Source: Clostridiales bacterium (GTDB lineage: Bacteria; Bacillota; Clostridia; Christensenellales; Aristaeellaceae). Taken from it: a stretch of 45,616 nt of DNA. The translations under genes were made by a program, and so were the position numbers. Of the stretch, positions 1 through 7,033 are shown in pieces (position 1 is the stretch's first letter; every line of letters starts with the position of its first letter). The stretch spans positions 1 through 45,616 of the forward strand of contig SVGR01000006.1 in NCBI GenBank assembly GCA_015056265.1, written 5' to 3'. Below the pieces are notes generated by a model. The model worked only from the letters and a program-made list of their open reading frames with translations. It ran no database searches and was not told where the DNA came from.

Positions 1-361
1 CGTGATATTTTCCCTGGCTGGCAAAGCAATAGGAGCAATTGAGATTGCAGGTGTGGGCCACGTGCAGGCACAGGGCCTTGATGACGGTGGGCCGCTTTTT
101 GAAATCAAAGGCCAGGTCTTCATAGATATCTTCGGAAAAGAGCTTCTTTTCCTCAATCAGCTGGGCCACGTCATCCAGGCATTCTTCCACATCCTGGGCG
201 GTTACGCCGTGCTTGACGGTGATGTCAGCAATGATTTCTTCCCTGGTCTTTTCCTTATACAGGGCGATGATATCATAGGCCACTTCATCCACCGCGTGAA
301 CGGAGCCGGAAGCGGTATCCAGAACGATATTGTAGCCATTCAATTGATACTGATGAACCAT
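1..361 (-). CDS. scfB: SCIFF radical SAM maturase, N-terminal part (cut by window edge)
   Basis: Only the first 120 residues are inside the window; the gene continues off the left edge. The visible part begins MVHQYQLNGYNIVLD, an N-terminal region like the peptide-recognition (RRE-like) segment of SCIFF maturases, and then reaches the radical SAM cluster motif CNLNCSYCF (CxxxCxxC), which should bind the S-adenosylmethionine-cleaving 4Fe-4S cluster. Enzymes of this family install thioether (ranthipeptide) crosslinks in the six-cysteine SCIFF peptide, which is encoded immediately upstream on the same strand. The start at 361 has a GGAGGATAAT ribosome binding site. A hairpin with a T run lies between the two genes, so this enzyme is probably made at a lower level than its substrate. 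The family call is firm because motif and neighbour agree; downstream auxiliary-cluster cysteines cannot be seen here. Confidence 0.93.
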   Translation of the reverse strand, partial: MVHQYQLNGYNIVLDTASGSVHAVDEVAYDIIALYKEKTREEIIADITVKHGVTAQDVEECLDDVAQLIEEKKLFSEDIYEDLAFDFKKRPTVIKALCLHVAHTCNLNCSYCFASQGKYH

Positions 362-385
362 ATTATCCTCCGTATATATCAAGAA

Positions 386-410
386 AAATGCCGCCACTGC
401 GGCGGCATTT
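386..410 (-). terminator. attenuator hairpin between scfA and scfB
   Basis: Perfect inverted repeat with 10-bp arms (386-395 and 401-410) and a 5-nt loop. Read on the minus strand it is followed by TTTTTCTT. It lies after the scfA stop and just before the scfB ribosome binding site, so it probably terminates most transcripts and sets a high precursor-to-enzyme ratio. Confidence 0.8.
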
Positions 411-425
411 CCTGAAAACAGTGAA

Positions 426-572
426 TTACTTATTCTTGTTTTCGCACTTCTGGTTGGCCACGCCGCAGGAGGTCTTGCAGGCGGACTGGCAGGAAGTCTG
501 GCATTCGCCGCAGCCACCGGTCACGGTGCTCTTCTGCAGATCACGGGTGTTGATGGTCTGAATCCTCTTCAT
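426..572 (-). CDS. scfA: SCIFF ranthipeptide precursor (six cysteines in forty-five)
   Basis: A 48-residue peptide beginning MKRIQTINTRDLQKS, with six cysteines at positions 21, 24, 28, 32, 36 and 43, the defining pattern of the SCIFF family. The N-terminal leader (about residues 1-18) should be recognised by the maturase ScfB, and the Cys-rich core then receives thioether bonds from cysteine sulfur to side-chain carbons. It is among the most conserved peptide genes of Clostridia; its physiological role is not settled. The start at 572 has a GGAGAG ribosome binding site and a strong promoter. The gene is short and easily missed, but sequence, length and the adjacent maturase make the identification very secure. 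Confidence 0.96.
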   Translation of the reverse strand: MKRIQTINTRDLQKSTVTGGCGECQTSCQSACKTSCGVANQKCENKNK

Positions 573-623
573 AATGATCTCTCCTTTTATTGAAGGCCGT
601 CTGGCGGCCCATCAACTCCAAAT

Positions 624-652
624 AGTATAGCATGGGCGATCATTCTTGTCAA
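624..652 (-). promoter_or_regulatory. sigma-A type promoter of scfA
   Basis: On the minus strand a perfect -35 TTGACA (647-652) and a near-perfect -10 TATACT (624-629) are separated by exactly 17 bp. The start of the transcript can fold into a short hairpin (GGCCG/CGGCC, about 597-611). The promoter is among the closest to consensus in the window, which fits high expression of the SCIFF peptide. Confidence 0.85.
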
Positions 653-703
653 ACCCTGGGGCAGAGGAAAAACAAAATTTCCCCAATTTCCTTCCCTTCG
701 CCC

Positions 704-732
704 TTTTCAAAGAGAAAAAGAAACGCTATACT
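704..732 (+). promoter_or_regulatory. probable promoter of the ABC exporter operon
   Basis: -10 TATACT at 727-732, with a weak -35 (TTTTCA, 704-709) at 17-bp spacing, 36 bp before the TTG start at 768. The -10 is good and the -35 poor, so this is a moderate call. It diverges from the scfA promoter. Confidence 0.55.
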
Positions 733-767
733 ATGGAGGACGGCACGAAGGGGAGGGAGAAATAGAT

Positions 768-2498
768 TTGAAGTATTTGCTGAAACTGATGAAAAAATAC
801 CGGCTTCAGGGGGTGCTGGCGCCGCTTTTTAAGATGCTGGAGGCCATTTTTGATCTGATGGTGCCTCTGGTTGTGGCCCGGATGATTGATGTGGGCATTG
901 CCACGGGGGATATGGGCTATATTCTTGCCCAGTGCGGCCTGATGGTGCTGATGGCGCTGGTGGGGTTATTGTGCAGTTTTACCGCCCAGTATTTTTCCGC
1001 CCGGGCGGCCATCGGCGTTTCCTGCGGCTTGAGGCGGATGCTCTTTGATCATATTCAAGGCCTGGGCTTTGCGGAAACGGATACCCTGGGCAAGAGCACC
1101 CTGCTCACCCGCATCACCAGCGATGTAAACCAGGTGCAAAACGGGGTGAATATGTTCCTGCGCCTGTTTTTGCGTTCTCCCTTTATCGTATTTGGGGCCA
1201 TGGTGATGGCCTTTGCTATCGACAGCCGCATCGCCTGGATTTTTGTTATTGGCATTGCGGTGCTGTCTGTGATCGTATTCGGCGTGATGCGCTGGACGAG
1301 CCCCCTGTACAAAAAGATCCAGGCACGGCTGGACCGGGTGACCGGCGCCGCCCGGGAGAATCTGTCCGGCGTGCGGGTGATCAGGGCCTTTGGCCGGGAG
1401 GAAGCGGAAACACAGGCCTTTTCCGACGCCAATGAAAGCCTGGTGGGCCTGCAGCTGCCGGTGAGCCGCATATCCGCCCTGATGAATCCGCTGACCTTTG
1501 TAGTGGTGAATTTGTGCATTGCCGCCATTTTGCTGGCAGGCGGACGGCAGGTGGACGGTGGGCTTTTGCTCAGCGGCGATATGATTGCCCTGGTCAATTA
1601 TATGAGTCAGATCCTGGTGGAATTGGTAAAGCTGGCCAACCTGATCGTTACCCTCAGTAAGGCCGCCGCCAGCGCCCGGCGGGTGGGAGAAATCCTGGAT
1701 ACGCCTTCTGCCATGGCGTTTCCGGAAAATGGATGCAAAACGCCTCAAGGGAATGTGGCGGTGCGCTTTGATAGGGTGCATCTTTCCTATGCCGGGGCTG
1801 GTGACGAAAGCCTCTCTGATATTTCCTTCACCGCCCTTCGGGGCCAGACCATCGGCGTCATCGGCGGTACCGGCAGCGGAAAATCCAGTCTGGTTCATCT
1901 GATTCCCCGGTTTTATGACGCCACTGCCGGCAGCGTGACGCTGCTTGGCAGCGATATCAAGGCTTGGGAAAAAGAAGCGCTGCGCAAGCGTGTGTCCGTA
2001 GTAATGCAGAAGGCCCAGCTGTTCAAGGGCACCATCCGTTCCAATCTTTTGTGGGGCAATGGGGAGGCCGGGGAGGAGGAGCTGTGGAGCGCCCTGGAAA
2101 TTGCTCAGGCGGCAGAGTTTGTTCGGGAAAAGAAGGCAGGGCTGGATGAGCCTGTGGAGCAGGGGGGACGCAATCTCTCCGGCGGCCAGCGCCAGCGGCT
2201 GACCATTGCCCGGGCGTTGGTGGGCAAGCCGGATATCTTGATCCTGGATGACGCCGCCTCTGCCCTGGACTATGCCACCGACGCCGCTCTGCGCCGGGCG
2301 CTGCGGACGCTGCCCAAGGATATGACCGTGTTCATCGTTTCCCAGCGTACCTCCAGCCTGATGCATGCCGATCAGATCATCGTATTGGATGACGGCGAAA
2401 TCGCGGGCATCGGTGATCATGAAGCGCTGCTGCAGGGCTGCGATGTTTACCGCGAAATTCATGAAAGTCAGTTCCAGGAAGGGGGCAAGCAGGCATGA
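768..2498 (+). CDS. ABC exporter half-transporter, subunit with degenerate Walker B
   Basis: A 576-residue type IV ABC exporter half: six transmembrane helices (about residues 15-310) followed by a nucleotide-binding domain with Walker A GGTGSGKSS (about 366), signature LSGGQRQR (about 470) and Walker B ILILDDAASALD. The position after the Walker B aspartate is Asp495 rather than the catalytic Glu. This is the mark of the non-catalytic subunit of heterodimeric exporters such as BmrC/BmrD or TM287/TM288. The start is TTG at 768, placed 9-10 nt after an AGGGGAGGGA ribosome binding site; the first in-frame ATG (MKKYRL) would remove seven conserved-looking residues. It overlaps the next gene by ATGA. 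The substrate (drug, lipid or peptide) cannot be told from sequence. Nothing ties it firmly to the SCIFF peptide beyond proximity on the opposite strand. Confidence 0.9.
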   Translation: MKYLLKLMKKYRLQGVLAPLFKMLEAIFDLMVPLVVARMIDVGIATGDMGYILAQCGLMVLMALVGLLCSFTAQYFSARAAIGVSCGLRRMLFDHIQGLGFAETDTLGKSTLLTRITSDVNQVQNGVNMFLRLFLRSPFIVFGAMVMAFAIDSRIAWIFVIGIAVLSVIVFGVMRWTSPLYKKIQARLDRVTGAARENLSGVRVIRAFGREEAETQAFSDANESLVGLQLPVSRISALMNPLTFVVVNLCIAAILLAGGRQVDGGLLLSGDMIALVNYMSQILVELVKLANLIVTLSKAAASARRVGEILDTPSAMAFPENGCKTPQGNVAVRFDRVHLSYAGAGDESLSDISFTALRGQTIGVIGGTGSGKSSLVHLIPRFYDATAGSVTLLGSDIKAWEKEALRKRVSVVMQKAQLFKGTIRSNLLWGNGEAGEEELWSALEIAQAAEFVREKKAGLDEPVEQGGRNLSGGQRQRLTIARALVGKPDILILDDAASALDYATDAALRRALRTLPKDMTVFIVSQRTSSLMHADQIIVLDDGEIAGIGDHEALLQGCDVYREIHESQFQEGGKQA

Positions 2499-4273
2499 GC
2501 GGGGAAAAAGATGCTTTTCTGAAGAAAAAAATGAAAAATGCCGACGCTCTGCCCCGGGTGCTGCGGCGTATCCGGCCCTATCGGCCCTATGTGGCTCTCA
2601 GCCTCTTCTGCGCGCTGATCCAGGTGGCGGCGGCGCTGCTGATCCCCATTCTCTGCGGCCGGGCAATCGATTATATGGTGGGAGCGGGGCAGGTGGATTT
2701 TGCCGCCATCATCCGCTGCCTTGTGCTGATTCTGGCGATTACCGGCCTGTCTGCCGTGGCCCAGTGGGTGCTTTCTGCCTGCAATCACCGGATTGCCTTC
2801 CTGGTTTCCAGGGATCTGCGCAATGACGCCATGGCAAAGATCCAGAAGCTGCCCCTTTCCTATCTGGATGCCCATCCCTCCGGGGATCTGGTAAGCCGGC
2901 TGATTGCCGATGTGGACGCTTTTTCCGATGGGCTGCTGATGGGCTTTACCCAGCTGTTCACCGGGGTGCTGACCATCGTGGGCACCTTGGGCATCATGCT
3001 GGCGCTGAATGTGGCCATTACATTGATTGTGGTAGTGCTCACGCCCCTGTCCCTGTTCGTTGCCGCCTTTATCGCCCGGCGCACCCATCGGTATTTCCAG
3101 GGCCAGGCCCGGGTGCGGGGCAGCCAGACTGCCCTCATCAACGAATGGATGGAGGGTCAGGAAGTGGTGAAGGCCTTCGGGCACGAGGATGAAAGCCTGC
3201 AGGCGTTTGATGAAATGAATGAAGAATTGGGCAAGGTAAGCCTGAAAGCGGTGTTCTTTTCCAGCCTCACCAATCCCTCCACCCGGCTGGTAAACAATAT
3301 CATTTATGCGGTGGTGGGCCTGGTCAGCGCTGTTTTTGCGGTGCAGGGAAAGGTGAGCATCGGGGATATGAGCGTATTCCTCAGCTATGCCAGCCAGTAT
3401 GCCAAGCCTTTCAACGAAATTTCCGGGGTCATCACGGAAATGCAGAATGCCCTGGCCTGTGCCGGGCGGATTTTTGAACTGCTGGATGAGAAGGAAGAGA
3501 TTCCCGACGCCGAAGGGGCGCAGGATGCGGTCAGCGACGGCCATGTGGAGCTGAAGGACGTATCCTTCCGCTATGAGGCCGACCGGCCGTTGATCGAGGA
3601 TTTCAGCCTGGATGTGCATCCCGGCCAGCGCATTGCTATCGTGGGCCCCACCGGCTGCGGAAAGACCACCCTGATCAATCTTCTGATGCGCTTTTACGAT
3701 GTGGACGGGGGCAGCATCCGGGTGAAGGATACCGATATCCGGAATTGGAAACGGCATGCGCTTCGGGGAAATTATGGCATGGTGCTGCAGGATACCTGGC
3801 TGAAGAAGGGCACCGTCAGAGAAAATATTGCCTACGGTAAGCCGGATGCGGCGGAGGAAGAGATCATCGCCGCTGCCAAGGCTGCCCATGCCCATTCCTT
3901 CATCCGCCGTCTTCCCAAGGGGTACGATACGGAAATCACCGAAAATGGAGGCAATCTCAGCCAGGGCCAGCGGCAGCTTCTGTGCATTGCCCGGGTGATG
4001 CTGGCGCTGCCTCCCATGCTGATATTGGATGAGGCCACCAGCAGCATCGATACCCGCACGGAAATTCGCATCCAGGCGGCATTCCACGCCATGATGCAGG
4101 GAAGAACCAGCTTCATCGTGGCCCATCGCCTGTCCACCATCCGGAAGGCAGATGTGATTCTGGTGATGCAAAGCGGCCATATCGTGGAAGCGGGCAGCCA
4201 CGAACAGCTGATGAAAAAGCAGGGATTCTACGCCCATCTCTACAACAGCCAGTTCGCCGGTGCAGAAACCTGA
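2495..4273 (+). CDS. ABC exporter half-transporter, catalytic Walker B subunit
   Basis: A 592-residue partner of the preceding gene, translationally coupled through an ATGA overlap. It has six transmembrane helices and then a nucleotide-binding domain with Walker A GPTGCGKTT, a non-canonical signature LSQGQRQ, and Walker B LILDEATSSID with the catalytic Glu513 intact. In a heterodimer its LSQGQ signature faces the degenerate Walker B of subunit 1, forming the inactive site, while its own Glu faces the canonical LSGGQ of subunit 1, forming the active site. That complementarity is good evidence that the two proteins work as one asymmetric pump in the cytoplasmic membrane. The operon ends at a bidirectional terminator. 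Confidence 0.92.
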   Translation: MSGEKDAFLKKKMKNADALPRVLRRIRPYRPYVALSLFCALIQVAAALLIPILCGRAIDYMVGAGQVDFAAIIRCLVLILAITGLSAVAQWVLSACNHRIAFLVSRDLRNDAMAKIQKLPLSYLDAHPSGDLVSRLIADVDAFSDGLLMGFTQLFTGVLTIVGTLGIMLALNVAITLIVVVLTPLSLFVAAFIARRTHRYFQGQARVRGSQTALINEWMEGQEVVKAFGHEDESLQAFDEMNEELGKVSLKAVFFSSLTNPSTRLVNNIIYAVVGLVSAVFAVQGKVSIGDMSVFLSYASQYAKPFNEISGVITEMQNALACAGRIFELLDEKEEIPDAEGAQDAVSDGHVELKDVSFRYEADRPLIEDFSLDVHPGQRIAIVGPTGCGKTTLINLLMRFYDVDGGSIRVKDTDIRNWKRHALRGNYGMVLQDTWLKKGTVRENIAYGKPDAAEEEIIAAAKAAHAHSFIRRLPKGYDTEITENGGNLSQGQRQLLCIARVMLALPPMLILDEATSSIDTRTEIRIQAAFHAMMQGRTSFIVAHRLSTIRKADVILVMQSGHIVEAGSHEQLMKKQGFYAHLYNSQFAGAET

Positions 4274-4286
4274 TATGCAAAAAAAT

Positions 4287-4318
4287 GAGCCGGGACGAAG
4301 AATCGCCCCGGCTCTTTT
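4287..4318. terminator. bidirectional terminator between ABC exporter and SASP genes
   Basis: GAGCCGGG (4287-4294) pairs with CCCGGCTC (4307-4314) and is followed by TTTT on the plus strand. Upstream a run of seven A provides the T run for the converging minus-strand SASP transcript. Confidence 0.85.
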
Positions 4319-4327
4319 CAACCGGCG

Positions 4328-4555
4328 TTATTTGCCGCTCATCTGGCGTTCCTGCTGTTCGATCATGCGCTTGACCATGTAGCCGCCGATATAGCCGGCC
4401 TGACGGGAGGGCAGATCGCCGTTATAGCCCTGCTTGAGGTTGATGCCCAGTTCGCTGGCAATTTCATACTTCATGTTGTCCAGAGCGGCGCGGGCTTCGG
4501 GCACGTTCACACGGTTGGAATTGCTGGAAGAAGCATTGTTGTTGGCATTATACAT
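4328..4555 (-). CDS. alpha/beta-type small acid-soluble spore protein
   Basis: 75 residues. After a short Asn/Ser-rich head it carries the two conserved SASP segments: VPEARAALDNMKYEIASELGI, which contains the GPR germination-protease cleavage context (EIA followed by SE), and NLKQGYNGDLPSRQAGYIGGYMVKRMIE. These proteins coat and protect DNA in the dormant spore and are degraded to amino acids on germination. The start at 4555 has a CAGGAGTG ribosome binding site. I could not find a convincing sigma-G promoter directly upstream, so co-transcription with the upstream SASP gene is possible. It shows that the organism, or a recent ancestor, sporulates. Confidence 0.96.
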   Translation of the reverse strand: MYNANNNASSSNSNRVNVPEARAALDNMKYEIASELGINLKQGYNGDLPSRQAGYIGGYMVKRMIEQQERQMSGK

Positions 4556-4652
4556 GACAAATCACTCCTGTTTCTTTTTTGATTGGGAAGAGAAGCGGAT
4601 TGGAAAGGAAAGGATCCTTTTCAACCGGCTTCCGGAAGGGAAAGACGGGTAT

Positions 4653-4871
4653 TTACTGCTTGCCCGCCATCTGCTTTTCTGCCTGTTCGATCAGGCGCTT
4701 GACCATGTAGCCGCCCACGTATCCGTTTTCGCGGCTGCTCAGATCGCCGTTGTAGCCCTGCTTGAAATTGATGCCCAGTTCCCGGGCAATTTCAAATTTC
4801 ATATTGTCCAGGGCCGCCTTGGCTTCGGGCACATTGATTTGATTGCCCGATTGATTGCCGGATTGATTCAT
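4653..4871 (-). CDS. alpha/beta-type small acid-soluble spore protein
   Basis: 72 residues, a clear paralogue of the adjacent gene, with the same two conserved blocks (VPEAKAALDNMKFEIARELGI and the GYNGDLSSRENGYVGGYMVKRLIE region). The start is set at 4871 (MNQSGNQ) because a strong AAGGAGGTG ribosome binding site lies 7-8 nt upstream; the frame stays open further upstream, but that stretch has no ribosome binding site and no SASP similarity. The two paralogues are 97 bp apart on the same strand, a typical tandem SASP arrangement. Role: DNA-binding spore protectant, nutrient store for outgrowth. Confidence 0.96.
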   Translation of the reverse strand: MNQSGNQSGNQINVPEAKAALDNMKFEIARELGINFKQGYNGDLSSRENGYVGGYMVKRLIEQAEKQMAGKQ

Positions 4872-5002
4872 TGCTGCTTCACCTCCTTCATCAAGGTCAA
4901 TGCTATTGTGGCCCGCAGAAATTTTTTTACCCTGGCATTTTGTTGCAGGGATGGAAAGGCCCAGAAGATACATGCCAGCCGAGAAATATTTCGGAAAAAG
5001 GC

Positions 5003-5031
5003 TTGCATTTTTTGAAAAAATCCTGTACAAT
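5003..5031 (+). promoter_or_regulatory. promoter of xpt
   Basis: -35 TTGCAT (5003-5008) and -10 TACAAT (5026-5031) with 17-bp spacing. Its predicted start is just upstream of the PurBox-like site. The 236-bp gap 4872-5107 holds this promoter, the operator and the SASP leader region; no other gene is seen in it. Confidence 0.75.
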
Positions 5032-5049
5032 AAGCCTGTATTGCTCGAA

Positions 5050-5062
5050 AATGTTCGGATTT
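5050..5062. promoter_or_regulatory. PurBox-like PurR operator
   Basis: The minus-strand sequence AAATCCGAACATT fits the Bacillus-type PurBox consensus AWWWCCGAACWWT at every position. It lies just downstream of the xpt -10 element. A second, weak half (AAATCCTGTACAA, 5018-5030) overlaps the promoter; known PurR sites are usually paired. Regulation by a PRPP-responsive PurR repressor is inferred. No guanine riboswitch is present instead. Confidence 0.6.
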
Positions 5063-5107
5063 TTCCGGAAAAGGAAAAATGCCGGTCAGATGGGAGGCGC
5101 AGTATCG

Positions 5108-5686
5108 ATGAAAGAGCTTCGGGAAGCCATCCGGATGCATGGCGTGGGCCTGGGCCAGGATGTGGTGAAGGTGGATATGTTCCTCAATCACAGGATCGAT
5201 ACGGCGCTTCTTTTCCGTATGGGGGAAGAGTTTGCCGCCCGTTTCCGGTCAGAAGAGCCCACGGTGGTTTTGACGGTGGAGGCGTCCGGCATCGCCATGG
5301 CAGTGGCGGCGGCCCATCATCTTTCCGATATCCCTGTGGTTTTCGCCAAAAAGGGCGCCACGGTGGTGCAGTCCCCCGATGTGGCCCAGGCCAAGGTATA
5401 TTCCTTCACCCATAAACGGGAAAACGTCATCCGGGTGGATAAAAAATATCTGCCCAAGGGCAGCCGCGTGCTGATCATCGATGATTTCCTGGCGGATGGC
5501 CAGGCGGTTCAGGGCATGATGGCCCTGTGCGCCCAGATGGATTGCGAAGTGGTGGGCGTGGGCATCGCGGTGGAAAAGGGCTTCATGCCCGGCGGGAAAA
5601 ATCTGCGGGCCATGGGGGTCAATCTTCAGTCTTTGGCAATCGTTACCGGCATTGAGGATGGAAAGATCCTGCTGGAAAACGATTGA
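5108..5686 (+). CDS. xpt: xanthine phosphoribosyltransferase
   Basis: 192 residues, the usual Xpt length. It converts xanthine and PRPP to XMP in purine salvage. Diagnostic features are VKVDMFLNHRID near the N-terminus, the base- and phosphate-binding segment TVEASGIAMAVAAA, and the PRPP-binding loop VLIIDDFLADGQAVQGM. All match Bacillus-type Xpt closely. The start at 5108 is preceded by a GGGAGGCG ribosome binding site. It is followed after 46 bp by a BMP-family nucleoside importer, so transport and salvage are linked: imported guanosine or xanthosine would be cleaved to the base and recaptured here. The upstream PurBox-like operator supports purine control. Cytoplasmic; confidence is high. 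Confidence 0.94.
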   Translation: MKELREAIRMHGVGLGQDVVKVDMFLNHRIDTALLFRMGEEFAARFRSEEPTVVLTVEASGIAMAVAAAHHLSDIPVVFAKKGATVVQSPDVAQAKVYSFTHKRENVIRVDKKYLPKGSRVLIIDDFLADGQAVQGMMALCAQMDCEVVGVGIAVEKGFMPGGKNLRAMGVNLQSLAIVTGIEDGKILLEND

Positions 5687-5732
5687 TCCAATAGAAAAAT
5701 TATCCATGGGAAATTTGGAGGAGGAAAAACCA

Positions 5733-6932
5733 ATGAAAAAGTTTGCTGCTCTGCTGATGGTTCTGGCTCTGTGCATGGCCAGCCTGCCCGTGATGGCCGA
5801 ATCTGCTGATCTGTCCAACGTGAAGCTGGGCGTGATCCTGCTGCATGACGAAGACTCCACCTATGATCTTAACTTCATCAACGGCGTTCTGGAAGCCGCG
5901 GAAACCCTGGGCCTGTCTGAAGAACAGGTGATCATGATGCGCAACATTCCCGAATCCGATGCTTGCTACGAAGCCGCTCTGGAACTGGTGGATGAAGGCT
6001 GCAACCTGATTTTCGCCAACTCCTTCGGTCATGAATCCTTCATGATTAAGGCTGCCAAGGAATGCCCCGAAGTGGAATTCTGCCATGCTACCGGCACCAA
6101 GGCCCATACCGAAGGGCTGTCCAATTTCCACAACGCTTTCGCTGCCATCTATGAAGGCCGTTACCTGGCTGGTATCGCTGCCGGCATGAAACTGAACGAA
6201 ATCAAGGCCGCCGGCAACCTCAAGGGCGAAGTTCCCATGATGGGCTACGTTGGCGCTTTCCCCTATGCCGAAGTTATCTCTGGTTACACCTCCTTCTATC
6301 TGGGCGCCAAGTCCGTTTGCCCCGATGTGCAGATGAAGGTGCAGTTCACCGGTTCCTGGTATGACTACAATGCTGAAAACGCTGCCGCTACCGCTCTGAT
6401 CGGCGTTGGCTGCGATCTGATCTCCCAGCATGCTGACTCCATGGGCGCTCCCACCGCTTGCGAAGACGCCGGCATCCCCAACGTTTCCTACAATGGCTCC
6501 ACCGTGGAAAACTGCCCCAACACCTTCATCGTTTCTTCCCGCATCAATTGGGCTCCCTACTTTGAATACATTGTGAACCAGGTCGCCGCTGGAGAAGCCA
6601 TTGCTGCTGACTGGACCGGCACCATCGCCACCGGCTCCGTGGTTCTGACCGATGTGAACGAAAAGGCCGCTGCTGCCGGCACCATTGAAGCCATCGAAGC
6701 TGCCAAGGCTGCTTTCATCAACGGCGAAATCAAGGTGTTCGATACCGCTGCTGATAACTTCATTCTGGTGGGCGGCGCCAAGCTGGAATCCTACATTGCT
6801 GACGTGGATGACATGGGCGACTATATCCCCGAAACTGAAGTTGTGTTCGAAGGCTTCTTCCATGAATCCGAGTTCCGCTCTGCTCCCTACTTCGATGTGA
6901 AGCTGGACGGCATCGAACTGCTGAATAACTAA
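5733..6932 (+). CDS. BMP-family nucleoside-binding protein
   Basis: 399 residues: an N-terminal signal peptide (MKKFAALLMVLALCMASLPVMA) and then a BmpA/Med/PnrA-type type I periplasmic-binding fold, opening with the strand KLGVILLHDEDSTYDLNF. Family members bind purine nucleosides and deliver them to a dedicated ABC importer, here encoded directly downstream. The only cysteine in the signal peptide (C14) is preceded by Leu-Ala-Leu, not a proper lipobox, so cleavage at VMA-ES by signal peptidase I looks more likely. The start at 5733 has a GGAGGAGG ribosome binding site. Codon use (AAC, GAA, CTG, GCC/GCT) is strikingly more uniform than in neighbours, suggesting very high expression. Confidence 0.9.
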   Translation: MKKFAALLMVLALCMASLPVMAESADLSNVKLGVILLHDEDSTYDLNFINGVLEAAETLGLSEEQVIMMRNIPESDACYEAALELVDEGCNLIFANSFGHESFMIKAAKECPEVEFCHATGTKAHTEGLSNFHNAFAAIYEGRYLAGIAAGMKLNEIKAAGNLKGEVPMMGYVGAFPYAEVISGYTSFYLGAKSVCPDVQMKVQFTGSWYDYNAENAAATALIGVGCDLISQHADSMGAPTACEDAGIPNVSYNGSTVENCPNTFIVSSRINWAPYFEYIVNQVAAGEAIAADWTGTIATGSVVLTDVNEKAAAAGTIEAIEAAKAAFINGEIKVFDTAADNFILVGGAKLESYIADVDDMGDYIPETEVVFEGFFHESEFRSAPYFDVKLDGIELLNN

Positions 6933-6961
6933 TTTCAATGATTCGGGCATCAAAGCCCATC

Positions 6962-7001
6962 GGCTTGGGCTGTCGCTCTTTCGGGGGTGGCAGCCCAAGC
7001 C
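6962..7001 (+). terminator. hairpin after the nucleoside-binding protein gene
   Basis: Perfect 11-bp stem GGCTTGGGCTG/CAGCCCAAGCC with an 18-nt loop, followed by CTTTCAAT rather than a T run. It sits between binding-protein and ATPase genes. Such hairpins usually stabilise the upstream message or partly terminate transcription, giving excess binding protein over membrane parts. Confidence 0.65.
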
Positions 7002-7033
7002 CTTTCAATCTCTGAAAATACGGAGGATGCAGC

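Noticed and set aside
4556-4652. Sigma-G promoter for the first SASP gene
   Set aside because: No pair resembling the forespore -35/-10 elements at proper spacing could be found, so none was annotated.
4872-5107. Guanine riboswitch upstream of xpt
   Set aside because: The leader after the promoter is too short and lacks the three-way-junction core; a PurBox-like site explains purine control better.
5733-5800. Lipobox in the nucleoside-binding protein (cysteine 14)
   Set aside because: The residue before Cys is Leu, not Gly/Ala/Ser, and a good signal peptidase I site follows.
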